DNA of 64,000 nt from Phaseolus vulgaris (taxonomy: Eukaryota > Streptophyta > Magnoliopsida > Fabales > Fabaceae). Positions 1-14,475 of the stretch are shown here, in pieces. Every line of letters starts with the position of its first letter. Within the stretch, counting starts at the first letter, position 1. The notes beneath the pieces were generated by a model. The model did no database searches. It saw nothing but the letters and a program-made list of their open reading frames with translations, and was not told the origin of the DNA. Where the stretch lies: contig NC_023753.2 in NCBI RefSeq assembly GCF_000499845.2, positions 7,889,791 through 7,953,790 of the forward strand, in the 5' to 3' direction. The translations under genes and the position numbers were made by a program.

Positions 1-1015
1 AAATCTGTTTAAGTTGATTGTCAAAAAATCAATCATTGTTTTTGCGATTCAACCGGTTGTTTTTATCAGTAGAGTTAAAAACAACTTAAAAGCATAATTT
101 AAATGAGTTCAGGGCAATAGAAAAGCACACAAGCAATTTATACTAGTTCACTCTTATTCCAAGAGTTACATCCAGTCCCTAGAAAACCACGGGATATATA
201 CTATGCAATCAAAATTCAGATTACAAACACATCACCAAATAAGTGACTTTAAACACCTCAAGTCACACACTTCCTATCAGAACACCCTCTGATTTTGCAC
301 TTACACACCAGTATTCAGAAATACTAGAGATACAGAAAGGATTACACCCGATGAAGATCAAATCAAAAGATTGCATCAATCATATTCCACTTTTTTGAGA
401 AAACCCAAAAACTTGAATGCAAATCTTGAAAACTCAAATTTGTTTTCATACTTTAAAAAATGTCTAAAACTGTTCTCTCTTAAAGATGTTAAGAACATTT
501 AAAGGATCCTATTTAGTTAGAAAACATTTAAAGTTGATTTGCAAACTTAACATAAATTGTGTTATGCATTTTCAACAAACAATCGGTTGAATTCTCGAAA
601 CAACCGATTAAATCAGTTTGTCAGCAAAGTCAACCAAGTCAAACAACTTCAAATCCTTTTCAAAAACCTCTAAGTGTCAAAAATCGAATGAAACGATGAA
701 ATAACTGGTTGTTTTTCCACTTCGTTATACAACAATCTTTTTCAAAAATGTTTTGATTCCAAACTGTTTTAGATTCAAACAAAGAGTAAATTACACATTA
801 ATCTATCCAGATCCCACCTACACAAGTAACAACTTCAGTCTTTCATCAAACACCATGGATTTGGAGACATCAAAGCTTCAAGATCATCCTTAATCATCTA
901 TGGTCCTAGAAATATTAGAACCCTCTTCTAATACATTAAGGTTTTAGCCTAGGAACCGTGTTGACCTACTCTCAGCCGCTTCACTTCACGGAATCGTGCA
1001 TCCCTTGCGTTCAAC
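1..1015. other. Spacer, repeat-like, no gene seen
   Basis: No coding region can be supported. Short motifs of the form AACCGGTTG, ATCGGTTG and AACCGATTAA recur near 50-60, 582-612 and elsewhere. That gives the stretch the look of dispersed repeat DNA, but no ends or domains could be assigned. Confidence 0.4.
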
Positions 1016-1660
<645 letters not shown>

Positions 1661-3190
1661 ATATTGGAACTGTTTTAAAATGAAAACTAAGAAATGCATG
1701 TGAATAAAACAATTGTACTATCACTAAAATTTTGCTTTATCTAGTACTATCACTTTTTTTAAATTATATTTTTACATGTAAAAATTAAACATATATAAGA
1801 CGACATTACTGATTTTGTTAGACATACTAATGATTATTTGACTGTCATTACTTCACTTAGACATACTATTGATTAATTATCAATGTCATTAATTTAGCTT
1901 GGAAAAAATTTAGGTACGGACAAAAATTAAAAGGTTAAAAGTAAAAGAATTTTCGTTTTTTTAACCTAAAAGTGTCTTCTAAAAGAAAATTTATTTTAAA
2001 AACTTTGATTTTGTTTGAAGGTAGTTATTTATTTTTGTAAAAAGTGAATATATAAACATACTAAAACATTGGTAAAATTAATATAAATCACAATCATTTT
2101 CATGATAATAAAACAGTATGTAAGAATCATATAAAAATTAATTTTAAAATCTAAAAATATGGGAATAGTAAATTATTTTACCGTTGATTTTAGAATTATG
2201 TACATGAAATATTAAAAGAAATTAAATATGCATTATCAAGAAAAAAAAATCATAGTTTAATAATATTTTTAATGGAAGAAAAATAAGAATTTCACTGTAA
2301 TCAAACATCAGAAAACAAGAAAATAAAAAACGGAGTAACTTTAAAAACGTATCCCATAAGGCATGGGGAATCACATAACATAAAATCTGTAAAAACTAAT
2401 AATAAAATATAAGTAGGTATACACAAGTATGTAATAGAAAAATATAGCATAAAATAACACAAGATCTGAAGTGAGGTGTTATGATAACAGTAAGCTTTTA
2501 AAAATTGAAAATAGTTGTATTTTTTTTTTAACAAAAATGAATATATAGAATTTATCAATTAATTCATTACATTATTGATTTTGGTTTAATTTTGGATCAC
2601 CCAAAGCAAGACAAATTATTTATGCACCGTAATAATTTGAACTGCGTCCTATCATCTTTTAAATTTTTTAAATTTATTTTTCATTTTAAGTTTAAAAATC
2701 TAGAATTCAAAAATTAAAATCTCATTATGAAAAATAAATTTAAAGTGAAAAAAATATATTTCAGAAAAAAATCTAAAAATATATTAATATTTTTTTTAAA
2801 AAAATTTAGAAATATGTTTTAAAAATCTAAATCTATAAATATATTTCAGAAAAAAAAATTCTTAAAGTATTTTTTTATCCGTACCTTTTTTTATTTAAGG
2901 CAATTTTTGTCATTTCACTGAAATATTTTCTTATTTTATTTTTCATTTTATTGAAAAATCTGGTGCATATTCAAATTTACATGGTAGGGAGAATTGCCTA
3001 AAAGCAAAAAGTTATTTTTTCGTCTTAATTCACAAATTTGTATCTTTCTTGTAAAATTATATTGGTGCCGATTACGCAATACAGCAATTAGAAAAAATAT
3101 TCTAAATTGGTGTAAGAAAATATTATTCGGGTGTTGAAAGTATTTGGTTACTCATCAATTAGTTTTCCCTTAATTTAAGAAATAAAAGAA
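1661..3190. other. AT-rich spacer, no gene seen
   Basis: Very AT-rich sequence with many A and T runs. Short open frames here look like chance frames and carry no recognisable domain. Nothing else could be assigned before the RPS18 promoter. Confidence 0.5.
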
Positions 3191-3197
3191 AAACCAA

Positions 3198-3307
3198 AGC
3201 CCAAACTGAGGTCCTAAATGGGCCATTGAAGTTGAGCAAGCCCACACGACAAAACCCTAGAACTGGCTCAGCACATTTGTATAACATTACTCATTCCCAA
3301 ACCCTAG
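3198..3307 (+). promoter_or_regulatory. RPS18 promoter: site II elements and telo-boxes
   Basis: Three site II type motifs (TGGGCC or TGGGCT) lie at 3198-3203 (reverse), 3219-3224 (forward) and 3239-3244 (reverse). Two telo-boxes (AAACCCTA) lie at 3252-3259 and 3299-3306. This pairing is well known from plant ribosomal-protein and other growth-linked promoters, where TCP-type and telo-box binding proteins act. The position 75-190 bases before the RPS18 ATG fits a core promoter and 5' leader. Confidence 0.75.
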
Positions 3308-3382
3308 AGTTTCAGATCCTCATTCAACCAGCACCGATAGCAGCGGCGACCGTCACTCTCCAACGACACTTTCGCGGCGAAA

Positions 3383-4759
<1,377 letters not shown>

Positions 4760-6177
4760 GCTGTTATGTTTTGGCTTCAAGATTAGATTTTGTTGAGGAG
4801 GCAATTTTTAAAGAACACTAGACATGTTTTGCATAACGAAAGGACTTTGTATCAGTTATTTAATGTGGTGGCAATTTCAATTTTGTTTGTTATTTGCGTT
4901 AAGCTCTCTTATGATGCTGGTTTTTATTTGTAGATAACCTTCAATATTATTGATGAAATTACATTCTCACTCCCGAAGTAAAATCCACCTTTTTACCTTT
5001 TTCACATTTAAGTAATTAATTAGAGATGGTAATATGTTGAATTTGCGTTCTATATTAGTGGTTTATTTTATTATGCTTTTTAACTGCGTGAATTATATGA
5101 TGACATCTCTGGATTGGAATCTAGTTTTTTCGTTAGTTTTCTTCCTAAAAATTATTCATGTTGAAAGTGTTCTTTTTTAACATACCTTTTGTTAACAAAG
5201 ATAAAATATATTCGTTCTCCTGTATTATTTCGTCTTTTCAATACAACTTTGTCTTATAGAAACCATTCCATTGCCTCATTTTAAAAGCCATTCTGTCAAA
5301 TAAAAACATTAAACTATTGTAATACTCTCTATTTCTTACCAAAAAATATAATAATAGTTCAAAATTACGGTTTGTCACTATTAAAAGTTAATGAAACTTT
5401 GTTTTATATGGGTGACGTTCTTGATATATTGAAGGGTCTAATATTAATACTTATACCAATCATCATATAAACTTGCATGTGAGAGTATCAATATAAAAAA
5501 TTGAGGACCTTTTCTAATATAGTACAAAGTTCACGTTTTTGTTATTGAAAAAAAAAGTGTACTTATCATTACTATTGAAAATGGCAATATTACTAGTTTC
5601 ATTCGTAGCACTTGTTTAGGACGCAATCCTTGTAATTCCTTTGTGTCGTGTGAAAATTTTCAGTCTTCACACACCACTCTGAATGCCGTTTTTGTTGACA
5701 GAACCAGAATGAAAAAGCAACTAGAATGGAAGAGTGTCATTAGTGAAGGAGATGAAATTTTTGCTTGGATTCTGGTCAGCCCTATTATGAAATATCCACT
5801 GGAATCCAAAACAATAAATCATATCAATTAAAAGAATTACAATAAAGAAATACTTTCCTTTAAATAATCACCTATATCAGGGTTGTTGTGTTTCTTTACA
5901 TGAGCTTAGTTTGGTTCTCCTATGTTTTTTTTTATTCGTTTTCTTTCCTCTTTTATACATCTTTCTATGTAATGGCATATGATTGTTGGATCTTAGACAA
6001 TCACTCTAACTAGGAAGTTAAGTTTTACACTGATGCCTAGCATATGATTTTTATTAAAAATTAAAAGTCACACAAGCAATTTTGACAATAACAGTAATAA
6101 ATATAATGGCAGCATTGCTAGAATTGTATTTAGTTTCTATTAAGAAAAATTTACAAATGAATAATTAGTGAAAACAT
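4760..6177. other. RPS18 3' region and spacer
   Basis: The first 200 or so bases are probably the RPS18 3' untranslated region. The rest is AT-rich, with no gene or repeat boundary that I can support. Confidence 0.5.
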
Positions 6178-6440
6178 TAGAGACTCAAGAAAATCAGGTG
6201 ATTACTGTTTTTTATTGTGTGTTTTTCACGTAAAAAATATTTAGCTATCACTGATCCATTTCACTTTTAGTGATTACATTGTTAACCATGCAATGGTTAG
6301 AGTGATATTGGGATTCTTAACAGTCTTTTGCTCATTAAATCTGATACCAACAATCTAATTCTTTCGCACATTTTGATTTCAATTATGCTGAAGGTTTGTT
6401 CTTTTCGGCAGCAATTTCTGAATATAATCTTTGTATTATA
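6178..6440 (+). pseudogene. RPS18 fragment: exon 3 end plus intron 3
   Basis: The piece starts with the last bases of RPS18 exon 3 (reading ERLKKI) up to the exon-end CAG at about 6197, followed by GTGATTACTG and about 240 bases of intron. The intron part closely matches 1422-1660 but not intron 3 of the intact gene at 3923. It is therefore a fragment of the same lost paralog as the pseudogene upstream. Nothing before exon 3 or after the intron is present, so it cannot make a protein. Confidence 0.8.
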
Positions 6441-7130
6441 ACATTTATTTTATTTAATGGCTGCATGCACTATGTGACACAACCTGCTTCTTTTCTGTCA
6501 TTCATAAAGTACAAAAATGTAATGTATTATAAATTGCAAGAGTAAATAAATGATGTGTACAAGTATGAGTTCAAATATACCATTTAGCATGTTAATATTG
6601 TTCTTTGGACCTGATAGCATTAGCCATATGAATTTAAGATGTATGCCTTCAAGACTGTTGTCTGCATGCCAGGGTGTGTTTGGTATCATGTAGAGAAATG
6701 AAAAAAGAGAGTAAAGGATTGTAGAGAAAAGTTGAAGAGTCACATTCTTTGTATGGTATCATCCATATCCAATGAAAATGAAGCAGGCTTACTCTCTTTA
6801 ATTGGTTTCATCAAACTAGATAGAAATAAAAATAGATACAAGTCAAATTACTTTATTACCTTTATCCGTTGAAAAACATTTAAGAGAATTATATAACTGT
6901 TTAAGTGAGAAAACAAATTAGGTTTTCTCAGGAACCCTTTCATTCCTAACCATTTTCCCGAGTAAAGGATTGCAAATAGTACAAAATTTGGGTGTCCTAT
7001 GGAAAATAATCCGTCCATTTCTCTCTCCTTTCCTTCGTGAATCTAAATACTTAGCTAGGAAAGGAAACTGTACAAGTTATTCACGAATCACACACACTAG
7101 TCTCTAAGAAGCACTGAGCTTAAGGTTCTG

Positions 7131-7850
7131 TTTGGATTGAGGAGGAGATTTGTGAGGATTAGAGAGAGTGGATTTGTGAGGATTGGAGAGGATGTGTGAG
7201 GTTGTTTAGATTGAGGGATGATAGAGTGGATTTGTGAGGATGGTTTATTGTAAGTTTACACAATTATCCTTCTTATTAAAAAATATTTAAATAATGAATT
7301 ATGATTTTTTTTTGTAGGTTTGAATTAATTAAATATTTTTAATATATAATATTCATAATTATTTATATTTTTAATAAAAAATTAAAAAATATAATATAAA
7401 ATATTTTGGTGTTAAATTGAAATAAATTAAATACATTAAAATTTATGAAAATAATATTCATTTGTTATTTTATATAACTATATATACTGTTGATATTATA
7501 ATTTTATTTTATTATTTATAATTATATGTTGTTATTAATAGTATAATTAAATATTTTTAAAATTATAAATAATAAATAAATTTATGTAATATTTAATTTT
7601 ATATATTAAAATAAAATACATGTATAAGGGTATTTTGGTAAAATGCAACAATTCTATTAAATCCTCACAAATCTCTTCATTTTGTGAAGAATGAAAAAAT
7701 CCCTCCACCCTCTCCCCCATCCTCTCCCCCACTCACAAAACCATAGAAACAAACACAAAAAAACACCCCCTCCCTCCACCCCTTGAAAGCAAACACATCC
7801 TAAACACCCCCTCCCTCCTCCCCCTTGGAAGCAAACACATCCTAAAGCTC
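7131..7850. mobile_element. Possible AT-rich miniature element with inverted ends
   Basis: The left end (from about 7131) reads CTGTTTGGATTGAGGAGGAG followed by repeats of GGATTTGTGAGGATTG. The right end (7660-7848) carries the complement of this pattern (TCCTCACAAATCTC, then CCTCCCTCC and GCAAACACATCCTAA). The centre, 7260-7650, is almost pure A and T. This fits a non-autonomous element with loose inverted ends and no coding capacity. The right end is duplicated in tandem (7762-7803 and 7804-7848, about 42 bases each). Target duplications could not be identified with confidence, so the class is open. Similar end sequences occur near 13140-13290 and 62960-63130. Confidence 0.45.
7762..7848. 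repeat. Two-copy tandem repeat, about 42 bp
   Basis: Two near-identical units, each running from ACACCCCCTCCCTCC to GCAAACACATCCTAA, sit next to each other at the right edge of the possible element at 7131-7850. They differ by a few bases. Confidence 0.8.
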
Positions 7851-9942
7851 TCACTTTGTTCCCTTTTTCTTACTGTTTTTTTGAACAATGGGATATATTA
7901 TTTTGTTAAAGCCAACAATTTTATTTTGAGAATGCATCTGGATTTTGTTGCATTTGAATTTTGGTTATGATTGGGTTGGTTCTTTTTATTCCCTTGTGAA
8001 TCTTGTCTTTTTGGTCCCCAGTTGTCCATTTGTAGGGTACGTCATGTTGATTTCAGTTAAAATATGGCTTGATATTTAGCAAGATTAATGTATGATTAGC
8101 CAAGACTTACACAATGCTTGAATGATATTTGGTATGTGAGCATAAACATAACTAATATATTTATTGTATATTAAAATAATAATGAAGCATGATAATGTTC
8201 TAATGGAAGTTAGTTAAACTACTATAGAACCCTTTCACACAGGAATTTTGTCAGTTGTAATAAGTTTGTCAATGATTTGTATTTTATAATAATAATTCTT
8301 AAAATCTGTATGATGTATTTTTTTTTATTTCATTGATTATTCCATGTCTACTTAGATTATTCTGTAACAAATAGTAGGCAAATTAATTCATAAAAGTGAA
8401 TTTAGTACAATTAGTTTAAAATGTTTTAATGAAAAGGATTCATATTTTTTGTCTTTATTGTCAAATGGTTTATTAGAGGCTACTTTCCATGTTAAGTGAA
8501 ATAGTAACATGTTCAAGTTTAGACTCATGTACAATTATTGAGAAGAATAAAACAAAAAATAGTATGAAAATTTTGTGAATACTTTTCAAGAAACTTAGAG
8601 TGTAAAACTAATCCAAATATTATTTTGGTTGAGTTAAACAAACCTACTCCAAATGAGAATAGTAAATTCTATGTTAAACTCTAATGTAAAAGGGCATTAA
8701 AAGACCTCGACCGAAATAAAAAGAGTTAATCGAACTAAACTAAAATAGAAAAAGAAAAACTGAACTATTCTTATTAAAAATTAAATTAAGCTATTTTAGT
8801 TCAATTTTTAAAATCTATTATTAGTATAATACTTAAACTATTATGAGAGTTAAAAAAATTTACAAAATCATTTACCACTTGTTGAAGTCATTGATTTTTT
8901 GGGGTGACTTTCAATTAACTTATCTATTACTAAAATTAAATTAAATTAGCAAAAAATTTGTATGTTTTTTTTCAATATTAGTTATCAAAAATGCATTCCA
9001 ATAGATACTAGTGAAAAATGGTTTGTTTCCTTCGTATTAAATCTTCAATATTTATATTAGTTCATGAGATATAAGTCTAAAAAAAGGTTGGTGTTGCTTA
9101 TATAAATTTTAGTTGCAAAAAAAAGACAAATTCTGTCTCATCTACTGGTAAAAAGGAAATTTAAATATTAACTTAGTTCAATTTCTAGCGAAAAATAATC
9201 AATTTAAAATGTAGATCGTTGCAAATTATACTATAAAGATATTTCAATCTGCAAATATAAAATGTAGTTAACTATACTATTTTTTAAAAAAAATTTGCTT
9301 GAACTGTTTGGTACTTCAGATTGATTTGGAGACCTTTTTAGGTTCACTCAACTTTTAAACAATTTAATTCAATTTTATGTTGAAATGTGTTCTGAAATAA
9401 ATTTTGCGAGACTTATAATTGTGATTCCGTCTTACACCTTGCAAGAATTGCTGAGGTTGACTGTTCTTCCTGTCCGTACGAAAGTCAACAGACACATTGA
9501 GGTGCAAACATTGACAGGCTCATGTGCTGCACACCACACACCGTTCAAAATAAATACGGATTAGTAACAAGTGCTAATGCAAGGCATCCAATACATTGTC
9601 GAGAAACTTGTACAGATTTAAGATTAATAAAATTAATTTTGATAAAATTATTTTAAGATGTGTATCTCATTCAAATGGGTACTAAACATTTTCCATGCAA
9701 TTCAATCAGTGCATCGCAAACATTGACCAACTTTAATCTCCGTACTAAGTTGAATCAACAAATGATCCTCAAGTCGGTCACATCACATCATGTATGTGAC
9801 CGAACATTCCAATGGACAAGTGTCTTCATCAAAGCTGAAAAAGTTAAAACAACAAGGAGTTTTAAGGACAGGGATTATTGGAAATGTTATTGAGCATATT
9901 TAATACAATAATAAACAGCGTAACAATAAAAACTTACTAGGG
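7851..9942. other. AT-rich spacer, no gene seen
   Basis: No recognisable protein, RNA or repeat boundary. The end of this stretch probably includes the 3' untranslated region of the thioredoxin gene, which reads leftward and stops at 9943. Confidence 0.5.
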
Positions 9943-11586
9943 TTATTGTTCAACCTTCAGACCGGCTTCTATGCGTTCAATAAGCTGATCTGCAGTCAAT
10001 GCTCCCTCCTGGAAGTCATCAAAACCAAAAAAAATTCTTGCTTAGAAGGTGAAGATGATTGTTTATAATATGGAGATGACAGACAACACCCTTGTTTTGT
10101 TTTATTTTGTCAAATAAGCAAATGTCTATGTAGCTTCATAACAAAACTTCATAGGTAAATAACAGATTCAGCAAGAAAATCTGTGTAGTCTCTACCAACA
10201 TAAGCAACAAATTCAAGAACATCAAAGAAAAGGCTACAAACAGACAAGCTCCAGACCAGATCATTTCAAGCTATCCTTCACACAAATATGATGATGGGAG
10301 CAAGCATTTGAATGTTCATGACACTCGTGCTATTGACTGCAAACAGAAGACTCTATCTTTCAAGCTATGTACTAAACTAGCAATTAGGCTCTTTTCTATA
10401 ACCAAATCAAATATGTTTTCATTATGTTTCAAACTCAACAGGCCTAGCGGAAAGTTTTAATCAAAATTAGGAACTAGATTATTCCTTTAGATGCAGGTCC
10501 TCTACAAGTTGTGGTGCATAAAAGCTAACTTCAGGCAGTTCCCAATAGAGGGCAAAAAGATAGCTACTTCTTTCATTAGCTGGCTTAGTAATCGAATGAA
10601 GAATTATGATGATTAGGATCCTTCACATTACAATTTCAAATTCCTAACAAAACCAAAGAAGATTAGTAGCATTGTTAATTTTACGTTTAGTATATTTTAG
10701 AACATAGCAACATTGCTAATGCAAATATACTTACAAACACAAACAATAAATTTGGTTTCACAATTCAAATTTAAATGCCATGTCATGCCATTTTAGGCCA
10801 AATGCAAGTGTTAGGAGTCATTGCAGAACCAGAACCAGAAGCTTCCATACATTATAAAGTGTCACATAGATATGATTAACCACCAGGTGCAAGGAAAAAG
10901 CACAACTCAAATGAAAAAAAAAGATTTGACTTACAAAACGATCATAAGGTTCTCCATCCTTAAACATGATGAAAGTTGGCAATGCCTCAATTTTGTATTT
11001 GTCAGCAATGCTAGGATACTTCTCAGTATCAATCTTCACCACCTGTATCTTATCCTTAAGCCGAGTGCTTACTTCATTGAGTATGGGAACCATGAATTGA
11101 CAAGGACCACACCTGTAAACCAGGTCTTGGGTCACTCATTAGTTGCTATCATATAACAAGTTAATAAAACAGCTTCAACCTCAAAAAGCACCAGTTAACA
11201 AAAACTGAGATAACACCCTGCCAGCAAATTCGGAGAAAAGAGGAAACGGAGGGAGAAACATACCAGGTTGCATAGAAGTCAACCAATACAGGCTTTTCAG
11301 AATTGGCAAGCAAATCGTCAAACGAGTTAAAGGTTTGTTTCTTAGCTTGAGCCTAAACAGAACAATACACCAAAACACTTATAAGTCCATAATTCGCTAA
11401 CAATGTTGAACAGTTTAACAAAATTAAATAGTCAAATTAATATTCAGGGTCCTTGAGGCCGCACTTGTTCTTTCAATTGATTTTTCACGTCACAAATCTG
11501 AGAATTAATTTGACTACTGGAATACACATTCATTCAGCGACTAATTTCAGGGTTAAATACATATTTAGGGACGACGAATGTAAATA

Positions 11587-11624
<38 letters not shown>

Positions 11625-11914
11625 CACGAGTGTTCCTAGATTTACTAACTATGAAGAAACTCGTGAATCTACGTACAACTGCAATGGAAAATGAAAGCAG
11701 ATAGCGTGGTTTAGGTTACCTGAGGAAGGAATCGTGGCCGCGGAGAAGTAGGAGCGCGTGGTGTACTAATCCGAAGAAGGCGCGTGCGCGAGGGGAATTG
11801 CAGCGAGGATTGTTTGGCGGAAGAAGATACGGCGGCAAAGGAGGGCGGCAAGCGCGTAGAACGTTCGGAACTCAAAGAAGAAATCGCGGAGGATGCTGAA
11901 ACGGAAACCGTCAT
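9943..11914 (-). CDS. TRXY: Chloroplast thioredoxin y, four exons
   Basis: Plastid thiol-disulfide reductase of the y type, which in plants supplies electrons to peroxiredoxins and methionine sulfoxide reductases. Exons on the minus strand: 11914-11720, 11352-11264, 11112-10935 and 10008-9943. All introns are GT-AG and the joined frame gives 175 residues. Residues 1-65 are rich in Ser, Arg and Thr with almost no acidic residues, a typical plastid transit peptide. The active site WCGPC (95-99) is split by intron 2, inside the Trp codon. The cis-proline (140) lies in EALPTF, followed by FKDGEPYDRF and the C-terminal helix GALTADQLIERIEAGLKVEQ. The KIDTEKYPSIADKYKIEALPTF stretch is close to known TRX y proteins, and the length fits (about 170). 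Intron 1 holds a TAA microsatellite. It could be y1 or y2, which I cannot separate. Confidence 0.92.
11591..11624. repeat. (TAA)n microsatellite
   Basis: About eleven TAA units in intron 1 of the thioredoxin y gene. Seen directly; likely length-variable between lines. Confidence 0.95.
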
Positions 11915-13670
11915 GGGAACGAAACGGGACGTGTTTGTTTGTGCTGGGGAAGAGTAAATGTAGATGAGGTGTGTTTGGATACCAAACTATCCGTTTGCAA
12001 ATGAAACGACAGAAAAAAGAAGAAGAAAATATCTAAAGAAAACAAAGCGAAGGAACAAACGGACTCTCCCAGGTCTAACCCAACCTGCTGCTTTGCTCTC
12101 ACTCCTACTCTCTCAATCCCAAATCTCTTTTCCATTTCTCTTTTTCTTTTTAATAAAATTTACCATTTATTGAATAATAAAAAACATTTTTCGGATGTCA
12201 TTGTCAAACCAAGGCAGAATTTTGAATCAAAATAATTTTTATTGTGTTCGTAGAAAATTTGTTCATATCTTTATTTATCATTAATGTTGTACTTTTAAAA
12301 AAAAATTATTTTGCATGTTTCTTGACTTTATTATTACATTTTAAACAAAGATGATAATGCTGTTTATAATTTATTTTTAATATATTGCAACTAGTTTTTT
12401 TATTTTAAAGAAAAGTATTGCCTTTTTTTCAATAAAAAAACCTATTATTATTGTTATTATTTTACACAATTAGAACTATCATCGTACATATTTACTGTTG
12501 TCCACGATGGAAAAGTGAAAGCTAGATAGTTTGGTTGGATATATTAATTTGATCGAAATGAGAGTGAGTGACTGAATGCATTGATTAGTAGTGTTCACAT
12601 CTGTAGTGAATTGAGAAGAAATGTTGGAAAGTCAGGACTCCATCTAATAATCTAATAAAATAAAATACAATTATGTTCTCGGTATACATGACAACAAATT
12701 TTAATAAAAAATTTCAAATTATAATCTAAATATAAAAAAGAAAATAAAAGATATGAAAGATAAATATTAAAAACACTAATTACCTAATTACTAAAAATAT
12801 TAACATAATCAATTCTATTATATATAATTAATTCTATAATTATAAAAATATAATATAATATATAAAAAAATATTAAATAAATTTATGCTATAAAAATATT
12901 TAATAGTGATATTAATAAAAATAATAATATTAATAATAATGTATTATAATTATAAAATATAAAAAATAAATATTTATAATAATTTTTTTATATAATAACA
13001 ATATTAATTAATAAAATAATTTACAAAATTTAAATTAACTCAAATTTATATAAAAATACTTTATATTTTACTGTTTAAATATTTGTAAAGATAAGAGTAA
13101 ATTTGTAAACTTACATTTTAAACCTTTTAAAAATTTTAAAAATTCTCCTCTCAAATAAAGTTTCTTCATACATCCACTTTACATACCATAATCTAAACAA
13201 CCTCACTTTCTTCACAATTTTTTTTCAAATCACTGTAAATTTACTCTCTCAAGTTCGCACACATCCTTTCCCTTATCCAAACACATAGAGAGAACTGTAC
13301 GAGTTAGCTTGCAACCCTCTGTGAAAAAGTCGGACGAACTCATTATTTTGGTTCGCTAACCCACTTAGGCCCATTCTGCATAACCAGCAACCTGTGTGAG
13401 ACAAGTATGAGGCAAGGTAGACCAACTCACTAGCCCGCATAATAATAAAAATGGTGTTTTATCATGCACCTCCTAAAGTTGCTTCCTACACCCCATCAAT
13501 TCCAAAAATTAAATTTCAAAAGTCAAAATAGTTGTTCTAAATTTTGGGAGGTAAAATTGTTGTTCCGAAAAGGTTATTCAGAATACTTTTTTTCTCTCTT
13601 CTAAATTTCTATTTCTGAAAGACTTTTATGTTATGGAAATTAAATTCCAAAATTAATGACGGGCATTAAA
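11915..13670. other. AT-rich spacer upstream of the thioredoxin gene
   Basis: The first 200-300 bases should contain the thioredoxin y promoter and leader. From 12650 to 13140 the sequence is almost pure A and T. At 13140-13290 it ends in a pyrimidine-rich stretch (CACACATCC, TATCCAAACACAT) that resembles the right end of the element at 7131-7850, so a related element may be present in reverse. No gene seen. Confidence 0.4.
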
Positions 13671-13734
13671 AAATTTGATGGAGTGCAGGAAGAAACCCTA
13701 ATAAAATACAAAATTGTTTTCTCCAACTTTTGTT

Positions 13735-13752
13735 TTATATATATATATATAT
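13735..13752. repeat. (AT)n microsatellite, first copy
   Basis: Short AT run inside the first unit of the tandem duplication; its partner at 14158-14192 is about twice as long. Confidence 0.9.
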
Positions 13753-14154
13753 TACAAGTGCATTCATATTTTTTTTTATTTTTAATAAATTTTAATTTTT
13801 TTAAGCGGATTGGCCCATAAGCCAATGGGTCATCCCTTATATGAAGCAGATCAATAGGTTCCACCTGCATTACTTAAGCGGAGCAAGCCAATGCAAAGCA
13901 GACCAATGCAGGACGAGTCAACCCACATAGCCACCCCTACTATCCATTGAGATATCACCTTTTAAACATGTCCATTTACGATATAATTGTTGATTTGGAA
14001 AGAGTAAATTCTCTCTCCACCTCCATACCTTTCCATTGCATCTCCATAATAATTTTCTCTCCACCTCCATACCTTCTCGTTGCACCTCCAAAAATTTGAT
14101 GGAGTGTAGGAAAAATCTCCCTAATAAAATACAAAATTGTCTTCTCTAACTTTT

Positions 14155-14157
<3 letters not shown>

Positions 14158-14192
<35 letters not shown>
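14158..14192. repeat. (AT)n microsatellite, second copy
   Basis: Longer AT run at the matching place in the second unit of the tandem duplication. Confidence 0.9.
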
Positions 14193-14194
<2 letters not shown>

Positions 14195-14475
14195 CAAGTG
14201 CATTCATTTTTTTTAATAAATTTTAATTTTCTTATGCGGATTGACCCGTAAACCTGCGAGTCATCCCTTATATGAGGCAGGTCAATAGGTTGCACCAACA
14301 TTACTTAAGTGGGGCAAGCCAATGCAAGACAGACCAATACAGGACGAGTCAGTCCACATTGTCACTCCTACGATATCACCTTTTAAACATGTCCATTTGC
14401 GATATAATTGTTGATTTGCAAAGAGTAAATTCTCTCTCCACCTCCATACCTTTCCGTTGCATCTCCATAATAATT

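Larger units (their letters stand above)
13671..14475. repeat. Tandem duplication, unit about 421 bp
   Basis: Two adjacent copies, 13671-14091 and 14092-14475. Both begin AAATTTGATGGAGTG and run through TACAAAATTGT, an AT microsatellite, ATTACAAGTGCATTCAT, a stretch with CATCCCTTATATGA, and end CATCTCCATAATAATT. The copies differ by scattered substitutions and small indels, so the duplication is not recent. Two short chance open frames in the second copy are not genes. Confidence 0.85.

Noticed and set aside
2301..2558. 85-residue frame on the minus strand
   Set aside because: Composition follows the AT-rich DNA, with no domain, no neighbours and no splice context.
6672..7066. Possible miniature element with ends like GTGTTTGGTATCATG and GTGAATCTAAATAC
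   Set aside because: The supposed inverted ends match too weakly and no target duplication was seen.
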